Shown one piece after another: positions 1 through 8,612 of a stretch of DNA of 43,741 nt. The DNA lies in assembly GCA_009773615.1 (NCBI GenBank), contig WSYA01000012.1, positions 1 through 43,741 of the forward strand, written 5' to 3'. Each line of letters starts with the position of its first letter. Positions within the stretch are counted from its first letter, which is position 1. Below the pieces are notes generated by a model. That model was not told the DNA's origin. It did not search any database and saw only the letters and a list, made by a program, of their open reading frames with translations. The position numbers and the translations under genes are program-made. This stretch comes from Gallionellaceae bacterium. Lineage in GTDB: Bacteria; Pseudomonadota; Gammaproteobacteria; Burkholderiales; Gallionellaceae.

Positions 1-29
1 TGCATTGCTGCTTTCTTTGCTACGGTCAT
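1..29 (-). CDS. 5' end of an unidentified leftward gene (partial)
   Basis: Only the first nine codons lie inside the window. On the minus strand an ATG at 29-27 is preceded five bases upstream by GAGGAG (plus-strand ctcctc at 35-40), a strong ribosome binding site. The visible residues read MTVAKKAAM, a Lys/Ala-rich start of the kind found in histone-like or HU-type proteins, but nine residues cannot identify a family. The good ribosome binding site is the main reason to believe it is a real start. Confidence 0.5.
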
Positions 30-206
30 GTTCGCTCCTCTTTGAAGGTATGGCAGTTTCCTGCCTAATGACCGTTTACACAAAACTTCTTACACCCTCA
101 TCGATTTACTGACGATGAGCTTGTTGCCAACTTTGGCTGGACGTATTTAAAGGCTAAAAAACTGCGTCCTGAAATCGACAAGGACTATTTAAGCTCACTG
201 GGACAT

Positions 207-971
207 TTGTTTGATAAAGGCTTGTTCACAATTTTGATACGGGCTTTAACCTTTTTGGCCGATCATCATCTCATCGCTGAAGCAGATACCATTAAATCTC
301 TTAAGCAAAAACTAGCAATCGTAAATACGGTATACAGCCAAGAGCCAAGACTGAAAGCGTGTAACGAAATTGGGCTTCTGATTGCTTTTTTGCACTACGC
401 CTTCAAGAGTGGCAATGACGATCTTGTTCTCATTTGCGCATTTAAAAATTGGGTGTTGAGAAATCATATTGATGAAATTAAAGAAGTAGATGCCGGTAGC
501 CTGATCGATGTTTTCAACAAAGTACATGGGTCGCAAATAAAGATATTTATGGCGATGCCTTATTACTCAGATCAGGAGGTTAACTCCTATAACAAAGCGC
601 TTGGCAAAGCTGTTGAAACCATTAAGCAAGCAAATCCACGCTTGAATTTGATATATCACCCGATCATGCGTAACCATTCACCAACGCACGACATGATTAC
701 CGACATCCTCAATAAAATTCAAACATGCGACATCTTTATTGCTGACATTACCGATAACAATGCAAATGTTCTGTATGAGTATGGCTATGCACGGGGCAAC
801 ATTAAGCCATGCATATTGTTGCGAAAGAAATTGGCTGCCGGGCAACAGCCTGTCAAATCGGACTATGCAAATGATTTGCGATTTGAATTTGAAGGCGACT
901 ATGAACTTGAAAGTCATTTAAAGACAGAAGTTGAAAGTGTGTTGAAACACATGAACTTTGAAATTCAATAA
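207..971 (+). CDS. Protein with C-terminal nucleoside 2-deoxyribosyltransferase/TIR-like domain, 5' end uncertain
   Basis: The TTG-initiated frame gives 254 residues. Residues 1-105 are helical and not recognised. Residues about 110-250 form a Rossmann-like domain: a first strand KIFMAMP (112-118), then ADITDNNANVLYEYGYA (about 179-195), the signature of nucleoside 2-deoxyribosyltransferase-like and some TIR-like nucleotide-hydrolysing domains. Glu191 sits where that family has its catalytic glutamate. Family members act on nucleosides or nucleotides, and several work in phage defence; the substrate here is unknown. The same frame stays open back to position 72 with protein-like sequence but no ATG, GTG or TTG before 207, and TTG 207 has only a poor ribosome binding site. 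The 5' end may therefore be truncated or frameshifted. The gene is clearly more AT-rich than the cbb genes, suggesting acquired DNA. Confidence 0.6.
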   Translation: MFDKGLFTILIRALTFLADHHLIAEADTIKSLKQKLAIVNTVYSQEPRLKACNEIGLLIAFLHYAFKSGNDDLVLICAFKNWVLRNHIDEIKEVDAGSLIDVFNKVHGSQIKIFMAMPYYSDQEVNSYNKALGKAVETIKQANPRLNLIYHPIMRNHSPTHDMITDILNKIQTCDIFIADITDNNANVLYEYGYARGNIKPCILLRKKLAAGQQPVKSDYANDLRFEFEGDYELESHLKTEVESVLKHMNFEIQ

Positions 972-1068
972 CGAGTGTGTCCGAGATTTAGTGCATTACT
1001 CAACCGTCCGCTACTGGCGCGATAGCGGAAGCATAAAAGAGCTGCATCGAGGGCCCGCTCTGGCCGAG

Positions 1069-1085
1069 GAGCGGACTAGCCGCTC
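1069..1085. other. Small hairpin downstream of cbbR
   Basis: GAGCGG at 1069-1074 pairs with CCGCTC at 1080-1085 across a 5-base loop, between the convergent ends of the deoxyribosyltransferase-like gene and cbbR. There is no clean T-run, so it is at best a weak or Rho-assisted end signal. Nothing else is visible in 972-1134. Confidence 0.3.
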
Positions 1086-1134
1086 TGGGTCAAACTTGTC
1101 TATAGTGAATGGCTGGTTTGAAAATTTAGAAACG

Positions 1135-2073
1135 TCACTTTTTCTTTTTGCCTGCCGGAGAAACCCCACTGTGCTGCATCAAGCTTTGCGATTCGTTTAA
1201 CAAAAAGCGTTCAAATTCCTGTGCGGCAACTGAAGGGCGTTTGTCTTTGCGATACACGATATGCCAGTGGCGCATGATGGGGAAGTATTCTACGTCGAGC
1301 ACCACGAGCCGCTTGGTTTCCAGTTCCAATTCGATGCCGTGACGCGAGATGATGCCGAGGCCTATACCCGCCTGTACCGATTGTTTGATGGCCTCGTTGG
1401 TGTCCATCGACATGTGTGCGGGCAAGGGCAGGCGATGGCTGGCGAAGAAACGCTCGACCACGCCGCGCGTGCCGGAGCCTTGTTCGCGCAGCAAAAAAGT
1501 TTCTTTGGCTAATTGTTTGGCTTGTATCTTTTTTGAGCGCGCCAGCGGATGTGCGGGTGCGGCGATCACCACCAGCGGATTTTGCATAAACACCTCGGCC
1601 AGCATTTCGGTGCCTTCCGGTGGCTGGCCCATGATGGCGAGGTCGGCGACATTCTCGGTAAGCTGTTTAATGACCGCATCGCGGTTGGCGACGTGCAGGC
1701 TGACTTGAATTTTGGGATGGGCTTGAATGAATTTGGCCAAAAGTTGCGGCATGAAGTAATTGGCGGTGCTGACCACGGAGATGTTGAGATGGCCGTGCTC
1801 CAGCCCTTTCATGGCATTGAACACCTCCTCCATTTCGGCCAGTTGCTGGGTGATGCTCAGGCTGTAGTGCAGCATTTCACGCCCTGCCTCGGTCAGGTGC
1901 AGCTGTTTTCCGACTTGTTCGAATAGGGGCAAGTCGACGTTTTGTTCCAATTGCTTAATCTGCATGGAAACGGCGGGCTGACTCAGGTACAATTCCTCGG
2001 CTGCACGGGAGTGGTTTAAATGCCGTGCAACGGAGGCAAAGACTTGAAGTTGACGTAGGGTGAGATGCAGCAT
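1135..2073 (-). CDS. cbbR: LysR-type regulator of the Calvin cycle genes (CbbR)
   Basis: A 312-residue LysR-family activator. It has an N-terminal winged helix-turn-helix (about residues 5-65, with SRAAEELYLSQPAVSMQI as the recognition region) and a C-terminal type 2 periplasmic-binding-like effector domain (about 90-300). It lies divergent to cbbM, the classic CbbR position; CbbR proteins sense Calvin-cycle metabolites and activate cbb promoters. The start is placed at the ATG at 2073, because MLHLTLRQLQVF is the usual N-terminus of this family. An in-frame ATG at 2106 would add 11 residues with no family match and would run over the likely operator at 2100-2112. The C-terminus ends in a run of lysines (GKKKK). 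Confidence 0.9.
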   Translation of the reverse strand: MLHLTLRQLQVFASVARHLNHSRAAEELYLSQPAVSMQIKQLEQNVDLPLFEQVGKQLHLTEAGREMLHYSLSITQQLAEMEEVFNAMKGLEHGHLNISVVSTANYFMPQLLAKFIQAHPKIQVSLHVANRDAVIKQLTENVADLAIMGQPPEGTEMLAEVFMQNPLVVIAAPAHPLARSKKIQAKQLAKETFLLREQGSGTRGVVERFFASHRLPLPAHMSMDTNEAIKQSVQAGIGLGIISRHGIELELETKRLVVLDVEYFPIMRHWHIVYRKDKRPSVAAQEFERFLLNESQSLMQHSGVSPAGKKKK

Positions 2074-2099
2074 AGTGTCCCTATTGTAGCTATTTGTCA

Positions 2100-2112
2100 T
2101 AAGCATTGCTTA
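2100..2112. promoter_or_regulatory. Candidate CbbR operator (TNA-N7-TNA)
   Basis: TAAGCATTGCTTA fits the LysR/CbbR pattern T-N11-A and the narrower TNA-N7-TNA form exactly, inside the larger palindrome ATAAGCATTGCTTAT (2099-2113). It lies 27 bp upstream of the chosen cbbR start and about 95 bp upstream of cbbM, as expected for a shared divergent operator. The match is seen directly; CbbR binding is inferred. Confidence 0.6.
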
Positions 2113-2140
2113 TGATTCCGATAAAAAAATTTGACTGTTA

Positions 2141-2167
2141 TTTATAGTCCGTCGAATTTATAGTTCG
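2141..2167 (+). promoter_or_regulatory. Direct repeat TTTATAGTyCG in the cbbM promoter region
   Basis: TTTATAGTCCG (2141-2151) and TTTATAGTTCG (2157-2167) are direct repeats 16 bp apart. Each contains TATAGT, five of six matches to a sigma-70 -10 box, without a good -35 at the normal distance. They could be alternative -10 elements of an activator-dependent promoter or an activator-proximal CbbR half-site. Confidence 0.35.
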
Positions 2168-2207
2168 CCACGTTGTATCAAATATTGTTCACCAATCAGG
2201 AGGAAGC

Positions 2208-3587
2208 ATGGATCAGTCATCGCGTTATACAAACCTAGACCTTAAAGAAGCCGACCTTATCAAGGGTGAGAATCACATTCTGGTAGCCTACAAGATGAAA
2301 CCCAAGGCCGGTTACGGCTATCTGGAAACGGCAGCGCATTTCGCAGCCGAATCCTCTACTGGTACCAACGTGGAAGTGAGTACCACAGACGATTTTACCA
2401 AGGGTGTCGACGCGCTGGTCTATTACATAGACGAAGCCACCGAAGATATGCGCATCGCATATCCGATCGACCTGTTCGACCGCAACATCACTGACGGCCG
2501 CATGATGATAGTCTCGGTACTGACCCTGATCATTGGTAATAACCAAGGTATGGGCGACGTTGAGCACGGCAAGATTCATGACATTTATTTCCCAAGACGC
2601 TGCCTTCAGTTGTTCGATGGTCCGTCCAGGGACATCAGCGACTTGTGGCGCATCCTGGGTCGCCCGATGAAAGATGGCGGTTACATCGCCGGTACCATCA
2701 TCAAGCCCAAACTGGGTCTGCGTCCTGAGCCATTTGCCAAAGCTGCCTATCAGTTCTGGTTGGGCGGCGACTTCATCAAGAACGATGAACCGCAAGGCAA
2801 TCAGGTGTTCTGCCCGGCTAAAAAAGTTTATCCATTGGTCTATGATGCAATGAAACGAGCCCAGGATGAAACCGGTCAGGCCAAAATTTTCTCCGCCAAC
2901 ATCACTGCGGACGATCACTATGAAATGTGTGCTCGTGCCGATTTCATTCTGGAAACATTCGGCCCGGATGCAGACAAAGTGGCATTTCTAGTCGACGCTT
3001 TTGTTGGTGGCCCCGGCATGCTCACCACTGCTCGCCGTCAGTATCCTGCCCAATACCTTCACTATCACCGCGCCGGTCACGGGATGATCACTTCTCCTTC
3101 TGCAAAACGTGGTTACACTGCGTTTGTGCTGGCCAAGATATCCCGTCTGCAAGGTGCTTCCGGTATCCACGTCGGCACGATGGGGTACGGCAAAATGGAA
3201 GGCGAACATTCTGACAAGAATATTTGCTACATGCTGGAACGTGACGAGTGCCAAGGCCCGATTTACTACCAGAAATGGTACGGTATGAAGCCCACCACTT
3301 CTATCATCTCCGGCGGCATGAATGCGTTGCGTTTGCCAGGATTCTTCGAAAATCTGGGCCACGGTAACGTGATCAATACTTCGGGTGGTGGCGCATACGG
3401 TCATATCGATTCTCCGGCAGCGGGCGCGATCTCACTGCGTCAATCGTACGAGTGCTGGAAAGCCGGTTCCGACCCAATCGAATACGCGAAAGAGCACAAA
3501 GAATTCGCTCGCGCATTCGAGTCGTTCCCGAATGATGCCGACAAGATTTTCCCGGGCTGGCGTCAAAAGCTGGGCGTTCACAAGTAA
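2208..3587 (+). CDS. cbbM: Ribulose-1,5-bisphosphate carboxylase/oxygenase, form II
   Basis: A 459-residue form II RuBisCO, a cytoplasmic homodimer-type enzyme that fixes CO2 onto ribulose bisphosphate. The active-site lysine lies in TIIKPKLG (Lys166), and the carbamylated lysine with its magnesium ligands lies in FIKNDEP (Lys191, Asp193, Glu194), matching Rhodospirillum rubrum numbering. Length is typical and no small-subunit gene follows, as expected for form II. The start has a textbook ribosome binding site, AGGAGGA at 2198-2204, four bases before the ATG. It is divergent to cbbR and followed by a strong terminator, so it is probably the dominant transcript, with cbbQO either read through at lower level or expressed separately. 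Form II enzymes suit high CO2 and low O2, consistent with a microaerophilic lithoautotroph. Confidence 0.98.
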   Translation: MDQSSRYTNLDLKEADLIKGENHILVAYKMKPKAGYGYLETAAHFAAESSTGTNVEVSTTDDFTKGVDALVYYIDEATEDMRIAYPIDLFDRNITDGRMMIVSVLTLIIGNNQGMGDVEHGKIHDIYFPRRCLQLFDGPSRDISDLWRILGRPMKDGGYIAGTIIKPKLGLRPEPFAKAAYQFWLGGDFIKNDEPQGNQVFCPAKKVYPLVYDAMKRAQDETGQAKIFSANITADDHYEMCARADFILETFGPDADKVAFLVDAFVGGPGMLTTARRQYPAQYLHYHRAGHGMITSPSAKRGYTAFVLAKISRLQGASGIHVGTMGYGKMEGEHSDKNICYMLERDECQGPIYYQKWYGMKPTTSIISGGMNALRLPGFFENLGHGNVINTSGGGAYGHIDSPAAGAISLRQSYECWKAGSDPIEYAKEHKEFARAFESFPNDADKIFPGWRQKLGVHK

Positions 3588-3610
3588 GACGAACGCTTAG
3601 TTAAGAAAAG

Positions 3611-3641
3611 CCCCTGCCGGAGATTCTTGCAGGGGTTTTTT
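3611..3641 (+). terminator. Rho-independent terminator after cbbM
   Basis: CCCCTGC (3611-3617) pairs with GCAGGGG (3629-3635) and is followed by six T residues. It starts 23 bp after the cbbM stop, so RuBisCO message should mostly end here, with partial readthrough to cbbQ. Confidence 0.9.
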
Positions 3642-3680
3642 AACCCCGATTGTTTTAGTAAAAACAACAAAAACATTAGT

Positions 3681-3756
3681 CACGGATGAACACGGATTTA
3701 CACAGATGAAGAGAGGCAGAATGGATTTATATCCGTGTGCATCCGTGTTTATCTGT
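3681..3756. repeat. Inverted array of 10-bp tandem units (CACGGATnnn)
   Basis: The left arm is three 10-bp units (CACGGATGAA, CACGGATTTA, CACAGATGAA, 3681-3710). The right arm is three 10-bp units in inverted sense (ATCCGTGTGC, ATCCGTGTTT, ATCTGTAGCT, 3731-3760). The 17-mer CACGGATGAACACGGAT and the reverse complement of the right arm differ at one position. The centre (3711-3730) is unrelated. It ends about 35 bp before cbbQ. Confidence 0.85.
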
Positions 3757-3790
3757 AGCTAAACCAAGCCTCTAAAATATGGAGAACAGC

Positions 3791-4606
3791 ATGAGCGACA
3801 CGTTCGACATCAAGCAATATAGCATTACGCAAGAACCTTTTTATCAAGCACAGAGCAATGAAGTGGCACTGTACGAAGCCGCCTATGCCGCGCGTTTGCC
3901 GATCATGCTGAAAGGCCCAACGGGATGCGGTAAATCGCGTTTCGTCGAGCATATGGCATGGAAGCTGGGCAAGCCGCTGATCACCGTGGCGTGCAACGAA
4001 GACATGACCGCGTCCGACTTGGTCGGGCGCTATTTACTGGATGCCAACGGCACACGCTGGCTGGATGGCCCGCTCACGCTGGCGGCGCGCTATGGCGCGA
4101 TTTGCTATCTGGACGAGATCGTCGAGGCACGTCAGGATACCACCGTGGTGATCCACCCGCTGACCGACCACCGCCGCGCTTTGCCGCTGGATAAAAAGGG
4201 CGAGCTGGTTCAGGCGCATCCGGATTTTCAGTTGGTGATTTCGTATAACCCAGGTTATCAGAGTCTGATGAAAGATCTGAAGCAATCCACCAAACAGCGC
4301 TTTGCCGGATTGGAATTCGACTACGCGCAAGCGGAAGTCGAAGTCGGCATCGTGAGCAAAGAAACCGGCATCGGTGCCGATATCTCGGCCAAGCTGGTGA
4401 AAATCGGTGAAACCGCGCGCAACCTGAAGGGTCACGGTCTGGATGAAGGCATCTCGACGCGTTTGCTGGTGTATGCGGCAACGCTTATCAAGCAGGGTAT
4501 CGCGCCGCGCGATGCGTGCCGTATGGCGCTGGTGCGTCCGATCACCGACGATGCGGATATTCGCGACACGCTGGATCACGCTATTGATGCGGTGTTTGCG
4601 GCGTAA
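3791..4606 (+). CDS. cbbQ: CbbQ, MoxR-type AAA+ ATPase of the RuBisCO activase
   Basis: A 271-residue AAA+ protein with Walker A GPTGCGKS (residues 42-49) and Walker B ICYLDEI (Asp108, Glu109). CbbQ forms hexamers that, with CbbO, remove inhibitory sugar phosphates from RuBisCO. The association with a form II enzyme points to a Q2O2-type activase. The start is set at ATG 3791, preceded by GGAGAA at 3781-3786; an ATG at 3779 would add four residues and would contain that ribosome binding site. It is followed five bases later by cbbO, so the two are surely co-translated. It is separated from cbbM by a terminator and a repeat array. Confidence 0.95.
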   Translation: MSDTFDIKQYSITQEPFYQAQSNEVALYEAAYAARLPIMLKGPTGCGKSRFVEHMAWKLGKPLITVACNEDMTASDLVGRYLLDANGTRWLDGPLTLAARYGAICYLDEIVEARQDTTVVIHPLTDHRRALPLDKKGELVQAHPDFQLVISYNPGYQSLMKDLKQSTKQRFAGLEFDYAQAEVEVGIVSKETGIGADISAKLVKIGETARNLKGHGLDEGISTRLLVYAATLIKQGIAPRDACRMALVRPITDDADIRDTLDHAIDAVFAA

Positions 4607-4611
4607 ACAAA

Positions 4612-6855
4612 ATGACGGCGACTTCCGAAGAGCGGCAAAAACTGCAATGTAATTTCAAACGCGTGCAAAGCGTGTTTGACGATTGCATGGCGGATGCGCG
4701 CAAGCACCTTAGTGCGGCAGGCCTCAATGCCTATATCGAGGGGGCGAATGACGTCAATCGCACCGGGCGCGGCGAAGAGCCGGTGCTGGTGTTTCTGGAA
4801 GAAATCCCGCAAGTTGCCGCGATACTGGGCGAAGATGTGATCGAAGAAATTGTTACGTTCACGCGCACCCTCGCCAAATCGCCCAACAGCAAAGCGATAC
4901 CCAATTTCCTCCAAAGTCTGGGTGCTGCAGCACGCGCATTGGACAGCCGCAAACTTTTCACCGAGTATCTTAATCTGGTAGTGCAAACAGCTATTCGCAC
5001 CAGCCCGAAAGTACACGGCATTGACTCGATGTATACCAGCCCGTGTCTGCCGGATTTTCTGGATAGCGTGCCGCATCTGCTAAGTCAGATTTCACTTGGG
5101 GGAATTAAAAACTGGGTGGATTACGGTGTGTTGGCTTATCCCAACGATCCTGACCGACAGCAGGAATTTTTCCAGCTGAAATCCGCCGATAGTCGCGCTG
5201 TGATGCAGCGCGAACGCCATGGCACACTGTTCACAGACAGCGAGCGCAAGCTGGATTTGTATCTGCGCGGTTTATGGCAAAACGATGCGCAATTTGTGCC
5301 CTACTCCCTGGCATTCGACGAGATACGCAAACCGATCCCGTATATGAATGAGCAAGGCTTGCATCTGCCGGATGTGTATGACGACCTGCCCAATGGGGTG
5401 CGCGGTATAGATCGTTATCGTGCGTTGCTAGCTCACCTTAGCGCACACCGGCGCTGGACGACGCCGCTGATCGCCGATAACCTCAGCCCGTTCCAACGTA
5501 TGGCGGTGGAGGTGTTCGAAGATGCGCGCGTGGAATATCTTGCGATGCAGGAATTTCCCGGCCTGCGTTCGCTGTGGTGCAAGCTGCACCCTGTTTCCCA
5601 GGAAGAAATCGAGCAGAAAGAAGGCGTATCTTACATTCGCCATCGTCTGGCCATATTGTCGCGCGCACTGCTCGACCCGGCGCATTCTTACAAAAATCCG
5701 GTGATTCTGAAGTATGTGGCGCTGTTCAATGAAATCATGGCAAAGGGGGGAACGCGTACTCCCGATATTCAGATTCTCGGCGTTAAATTCATTACGGAAA
5801 CCAAAGTTTCCAGCGATTCATCAGGAAAAATATATTTTGATGATACCGAGATCGATTACCGCGACGATAACCGCATGATGTGGTTGTTCATCGAGGAAGG
5901 AGACGAGGAAACTTTTGAAGAGCGTCCGCGTCAGCCGGCTGAGTCCGAGGACGAGTTCAAAGTGCCTCCACGCTTGTATCCTGAATGGGATTACAGCGCG
6001 GAGCATTACCGCCCGGATTGGGTGAGCGTGTACGAGCACTTGCAGCCCAAAGGTAATGCGGCTCACATCGACCAATTGTTGTCCAAGCACAATGCGCTGG
6101 CCAAACGGTTGAAGAAGATCATCGATCTGCTCAAGCCGCAAAACAAGGTGCGCATCCGCTACCAGGAGGAAGGTGCAGAACTGGATCTGGACGTGGCACT
6201 GCGTTCATTGATCGATTTCAAGAGCGGCGCGCAGCCCGACACGCGCATTAATATGAGTCACCGCAACGACGGGCGTAGCGTGGCTGTTTCCTTGTTGCTC
6301 GATCTTTCAGCATCATTAGGTGATGTGCCGGATGGCTGCACGCAAAGCAAGCTCGAATTGAGCCAGGAAGCCGTGTCGTTGCTGGCATGGGCGGTGGATC
6401 AGATGGGCGATCCGTTGGCGATAGGCGGCTTTCATTCCGACACGCGCCACAATGTGCGTTTCTCGCACTTTAAGGGTTACAGGGAGCCGTGGAGCGATGA
6501 TGTAAAAGCTCGTCTGGCGGGCATGGAGGCGAACTATTCCACGCGCATGGGCGCGGCGATTCGCCATGCCGGACATTATCTCGGCCATCAGCAGGCGGAC
6601 AAGAAGCTGTTGCTGGTGCTGACCGACGGAGAACCAGCCGACATCGACACCAGCGATTCTCGTCTTTTGATAGAGGATGCGCGCATCGCAGTGCGCGAGC
6701 TGGATCAGGAGGGCATTTACACCTACTGCATCAATCTCGATCCCAAGGCGGACGAGTATGTGACGGATATATTCGGAAAAAACTATGCGGTGATAGACAA
6801 TATCGCGCGTCTGCCGGAACGGTTGCCGCAATTGTTTATGTCGCTGGTTAAGTAA
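4612..6855 (+). CDS. cbbO: CbbO, von Willebrand factor A subunit of the RuBisCO activase
   Basis: A 747-residue protein, the adaptor partner of CbbQ. The C-terminal third is a VWA domain with a complete MIDAS motif DLSAS (Asp564, Ser566, Ser568) after a hydrophobic strand, and a later VLTDGEP segment near residue 670. The remainder is the CbbO-specific region expected to bind RuBisCO and the CbbQ hexamer. An acidic stretch near residues 430-450 (EEGDEETFEE) precedes the VWA part. Length is normal for the family. There is no clear ribosome binding site, and the start is five bases after the cbbQ stop, implying translational coupling. Confidence 0.95.
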   Translation: MTATSEERQKLQCNFKRVQSVFDDCMADARKHLSAAGLNAYIEGANDVNRTGRGEEPVLVFLEEIPQVAAILGEDVIEEIVTFTRTLAKSPNSKAIPNFLQSLGAAARALDSRKLFTEYLNLVVQTAIRTSPKVHGIDSMYTSPCLPDFLDSVPHLLSQISLGGIKNWVDYGVLAYPNDPDRQQEFFQLKSADSRAVMQRERHGTLFTDSERKLDLYLRGLWQNDAQFVPYSLAFDEIRKPIPYMNEQGLHLPDVYDDLPNGVRGIDRYRALLAHLSAHRRWTTPLIADNLSPFQRMAVEVFEDARVEYLAMQEFPGLRSLWCKLHPVSQEEIEQKEGVSYIRHRLAILSRALLDPAHSYKNPVILKYVALFNEIMAKGGTRTPDIQILGVKFITETKVSSDSSGKIYFDDTEIDYRDDNRMMWLFIEEGDEETFEERPRQPAESEDEFKVPPRLYPEWDYSAEHYRPDWVSVYEHLQPKGNAAHIDQLLSKHNALAKRLKKIIDLLKPQNKVRIRYQEEGAELDLDVALRSLIDFKSGAQPDTRINMSHRNDGRSVAVSLLLDLSASLGDVPDGCTQSKLELSQEAVSLLAWAVDQMGDPLAIGGFHSDTRHNVRFSHFKGYREPWSDDVKARLAGMEANYSTRMGAAIRHAGHYLGHQQADKKLLLVLTDGEPADIDTSDSRLLIEDARIAVRELDQEGIYTYCINLDPKADEYVTDIFGKNYAVIDNIARLPERLPQLFMSLVK

Positions 6856-6930
6856 TCAGGCATAGAGAGCAGAAGCGAAAACGGGTAAAATTCGCAGGCT
6901 ACAAATTTTAATCAATCGGGAGAGGGCAGC

Positions 6931-7932
6931 ATGAGCAAAAATTTGATTCAATTTATTATCGAAGAAGAGCGCCACATTCCAGGCGCGTCAGGCGATTTCA
7001 CTGATCTGGTAGGTGACATCACCATCGCGTGCAAAAAGATTGCTCATGCCGTTAACAAGGGCGCATTGATCGGCGTGCTGGGCAGCGCCGGTAGCGAAAA
7101 TATTCAAGGCGAGACGCAGAAGAAACTGGACGTGATCACCAACGACATCTTCATTGCGGAGAACGAATGGGGTGGGCACTTGGCTGCGATGGCTTCGGAA
7201 GAAATGGATGAGATATATTCAATTCCCGCAAAATACCCAAAAGGCAAATACCTGCTGACGTTTGACCCGCTGGACGGTTCGTCTAACATCGACGTAAATA
7301 TTTCCGTCGGTACCATTTTCTCGATTCTGCGTTGCCCTGAAGGTGTCGCCAATCCGACTGCTGCCGACTTCATGCAGCCAGGCACCAAACAAGTGTGTGC
7401 AGGCTATGCGCTGTATGGCCCGTCCACTATGCTTGTTATCACCACCGGCAACGGCGTGAACGGCTTTACGCTGGACAACGATATCGGCGAGTTTATGCTG
7501 ACCCATCCGAAGATGATGATCCCGGCCGACACGCAAGAATTTGCGATCAATATGTCCAACCGTCGCTACTGGGAAGCTCCGGTGCAGCGTTACGTGGAAG
7601 AATGCGTCAAGGGCAAAGACGGCGGCCGCGAAAAGAATTTCAACATGCGCTGGGTTGCTTCTATGGTTGCCGAAGTGCACCGTATTCTGGTGCGCGGCGG
7701 TATCTTTATGTATCCGTTCGACACCAAAGAGCCGGGCAAAGCTGGCAAGCTGCGCTTGATGTACGAAGCCAACCCGATGTCTTTCATCGTCGAACAGGCG
7801 GGCGGCATGTGTTCTACCGGACGCGAGCGCATCATGGAATTGAAACCTACCGGATTGCATCAGCGCGTGCCTGTAATTATGGGCTCGAAGAACGAAGTCG
7901 AGCGTGTGGTGGGTTACCACAAAGGTGCCTGA
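6931..7932 (+). CDS. fbp: Class I fructose-1,6-bisphosphatase
   Basis: A 333-residue FBPase that dephosphorylates fructose-1,6-bisphosphate in the Calvin cycle and gluconeogenesis. The metal and substrate motif FDPLDGSSN is at residues 111-119, with acidic metal ligands near Glu90. The [20 protein letters not shown] signature lies near residues 275-294. A GGGAGAGGG ribosome binding site precedes the ATG by four bases. It lies 75 bp after cbbO in the same direction and ends at a strong terminator, so it closes the cbb cluster. It could equally be named cbbF; homology alone does not separate a Calvin-cycle-specific enzyme from a general one. Confidence 0.95.
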   Translation: MSKNLIQFIIEEERHIPGASGDFTDLVGDITIACKKIAHAVNKGALIGVLGSAGSENIQGETQKKLDVITNDIFIAENEWGGHLAAMASEEMDEIYSIPAKYPKGKYLLTFDPLDGSSNIDVNISVGTIFSILRCPEGVANPTAADFMQPGTKQVCAGYALYGPSTMLVITTGNGVNGFTLDNDIGEFMLTHPKMMIPADTQEFAINMSNRRYWEAPVQRYVEECVKGKDGGREKNFNMRWVASMVAEVHRILVRGGIFMYPFDTKEPGKAGKLRLMYEANPMSFIVEQAGGMCSTGRERIMELKPTGLHQRVPVIMGSKNEVERVVGYHKGA

Positions 7933-7943
7933 TAACGGCCAAC

Positions 7944-7969
7944 GCCCCCGTTCAATCGGGGGCATTTTT
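7944..7969 (+). terminator. Rho-independent terminator after fbp
   Basis: GCCCCCG (7944-7950), a 6-base loop, then CGGGGGC (7957-7963), followed by ATTTTT. It lies 11 bp after the fbp stop and closes the cbb transcription unit. Confidence 0.9.
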
Positions 7970-8000
7970 ACATCGGTGATTTAATAATTCGCGTAGTGCT

Positions 8001-8040
8001 TCTTCGCTTCCTCTCCCGCACGCGGGAGAGGAAGCGAAGA
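8001..8040. repeat. Perfect 19-bp inverted repeat between fbp and purE
   Basis: TCTTCGCTTCCTCTCCCGC (8001-8019) and its exact complement (8022-8040) are separated by only two bases. The core CTCTCCCGC/GCGGGAGAG resembles REP-like hairpins common in proteobacteria. It lies 26 bp before the purE start, so it would form a very stable hairpin in any readthrough transcript from fbp or in a purE leader. Confidence 0.9.
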
Positions 8041-8066
8041 GAGAGCAAAAATTGCAAGGAAGACTG

Positions 8067-8561
8067 ATGAGCAAACCTTTAGTTTCCATCGTGATGGGCA
8101 GCAGCAATGACTGGGAGATCATGCAACAGGCAGCGCGTGCCTTGCAGGATTTCGGCGTGGCGTTCGATGCGCGAGTCATCTCGGCGCACCGTTCACCGGA
8201 TTTGCTATTCGACTACATTAAGGAAATGCAAGCACAAGGCGTGCAGTGTTTCATTGCGGGTGCGGGCGGGGCGGCTCATCTTGCCGGGGTGATCGCCGGT
8301 AAGACCACATTGCCCGTGCTGGGCGTGCCGATTCCTTCCAAATATCTCAAAGGTATGGACTCGTTGCTGTCTATTGTGCAGATGCCCAAGGGGATTCCGG
8401 TGGCGACGTTTGCCATCGGTGAAGCCGGGGCGGCGAATGCCGGATTATTCGCCGTTTCCATGCTCGCGCTAAACGATGCACAGCTAGCGCAAAAGCTGGT
8501 TGAGTATCGCAAAAAACAGGCCGAGCAGATTGCGGCGACGATTCTGCCGGCATTGGCATAA
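8067..8561 (+). CDS. purE: N5-carboxyaminoimidazole ribonucleotide mutase (PurE)
   Basis: A 164-residue class I PurE, which converts N5-CAIR to CAIR in purine synthesis. The nucleotide-binding loop GSSNDWEIM (about residues 11-19), the SAHRSP motif (about 38-43) and the GAGGAAHLAGV segment (about 66-76) are all present. The start is placed at ATG 8067, preceded by AAGGAAG; a TTG at 8052 would add five unsupported residues. purK, often the next gene, is not in the window; purC follows instead. Confidence 0.95.
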   Translation: MSKPLVSIVMGSSNDWEIMQQAARALQDFGVAFDARVISAHRSPDLLFDYIKEMQAQGVQCFIAGAGGAAHLAGVIAGKTTLPVLGVPIPSKYLKGMDSLLSIVQMPKGIPVATFAIGEAGAANAGLFAVSMLALNDAQLAQKLVEYRKKQAEQIAATILPALA

Positions 8562-8612
8562 TTTGCAGCTTGGGCTCTGCCCTTGCCGCATGGTTTGTAT
8601 TTCGAGGTTCCC

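Noticed and set aside
958..1200. An 80-codon rightward frame between the first gene and cbbR
   Set aside because: It overlaps both neighbours' ends, has no ribosome binding site and no protein-like pattern.
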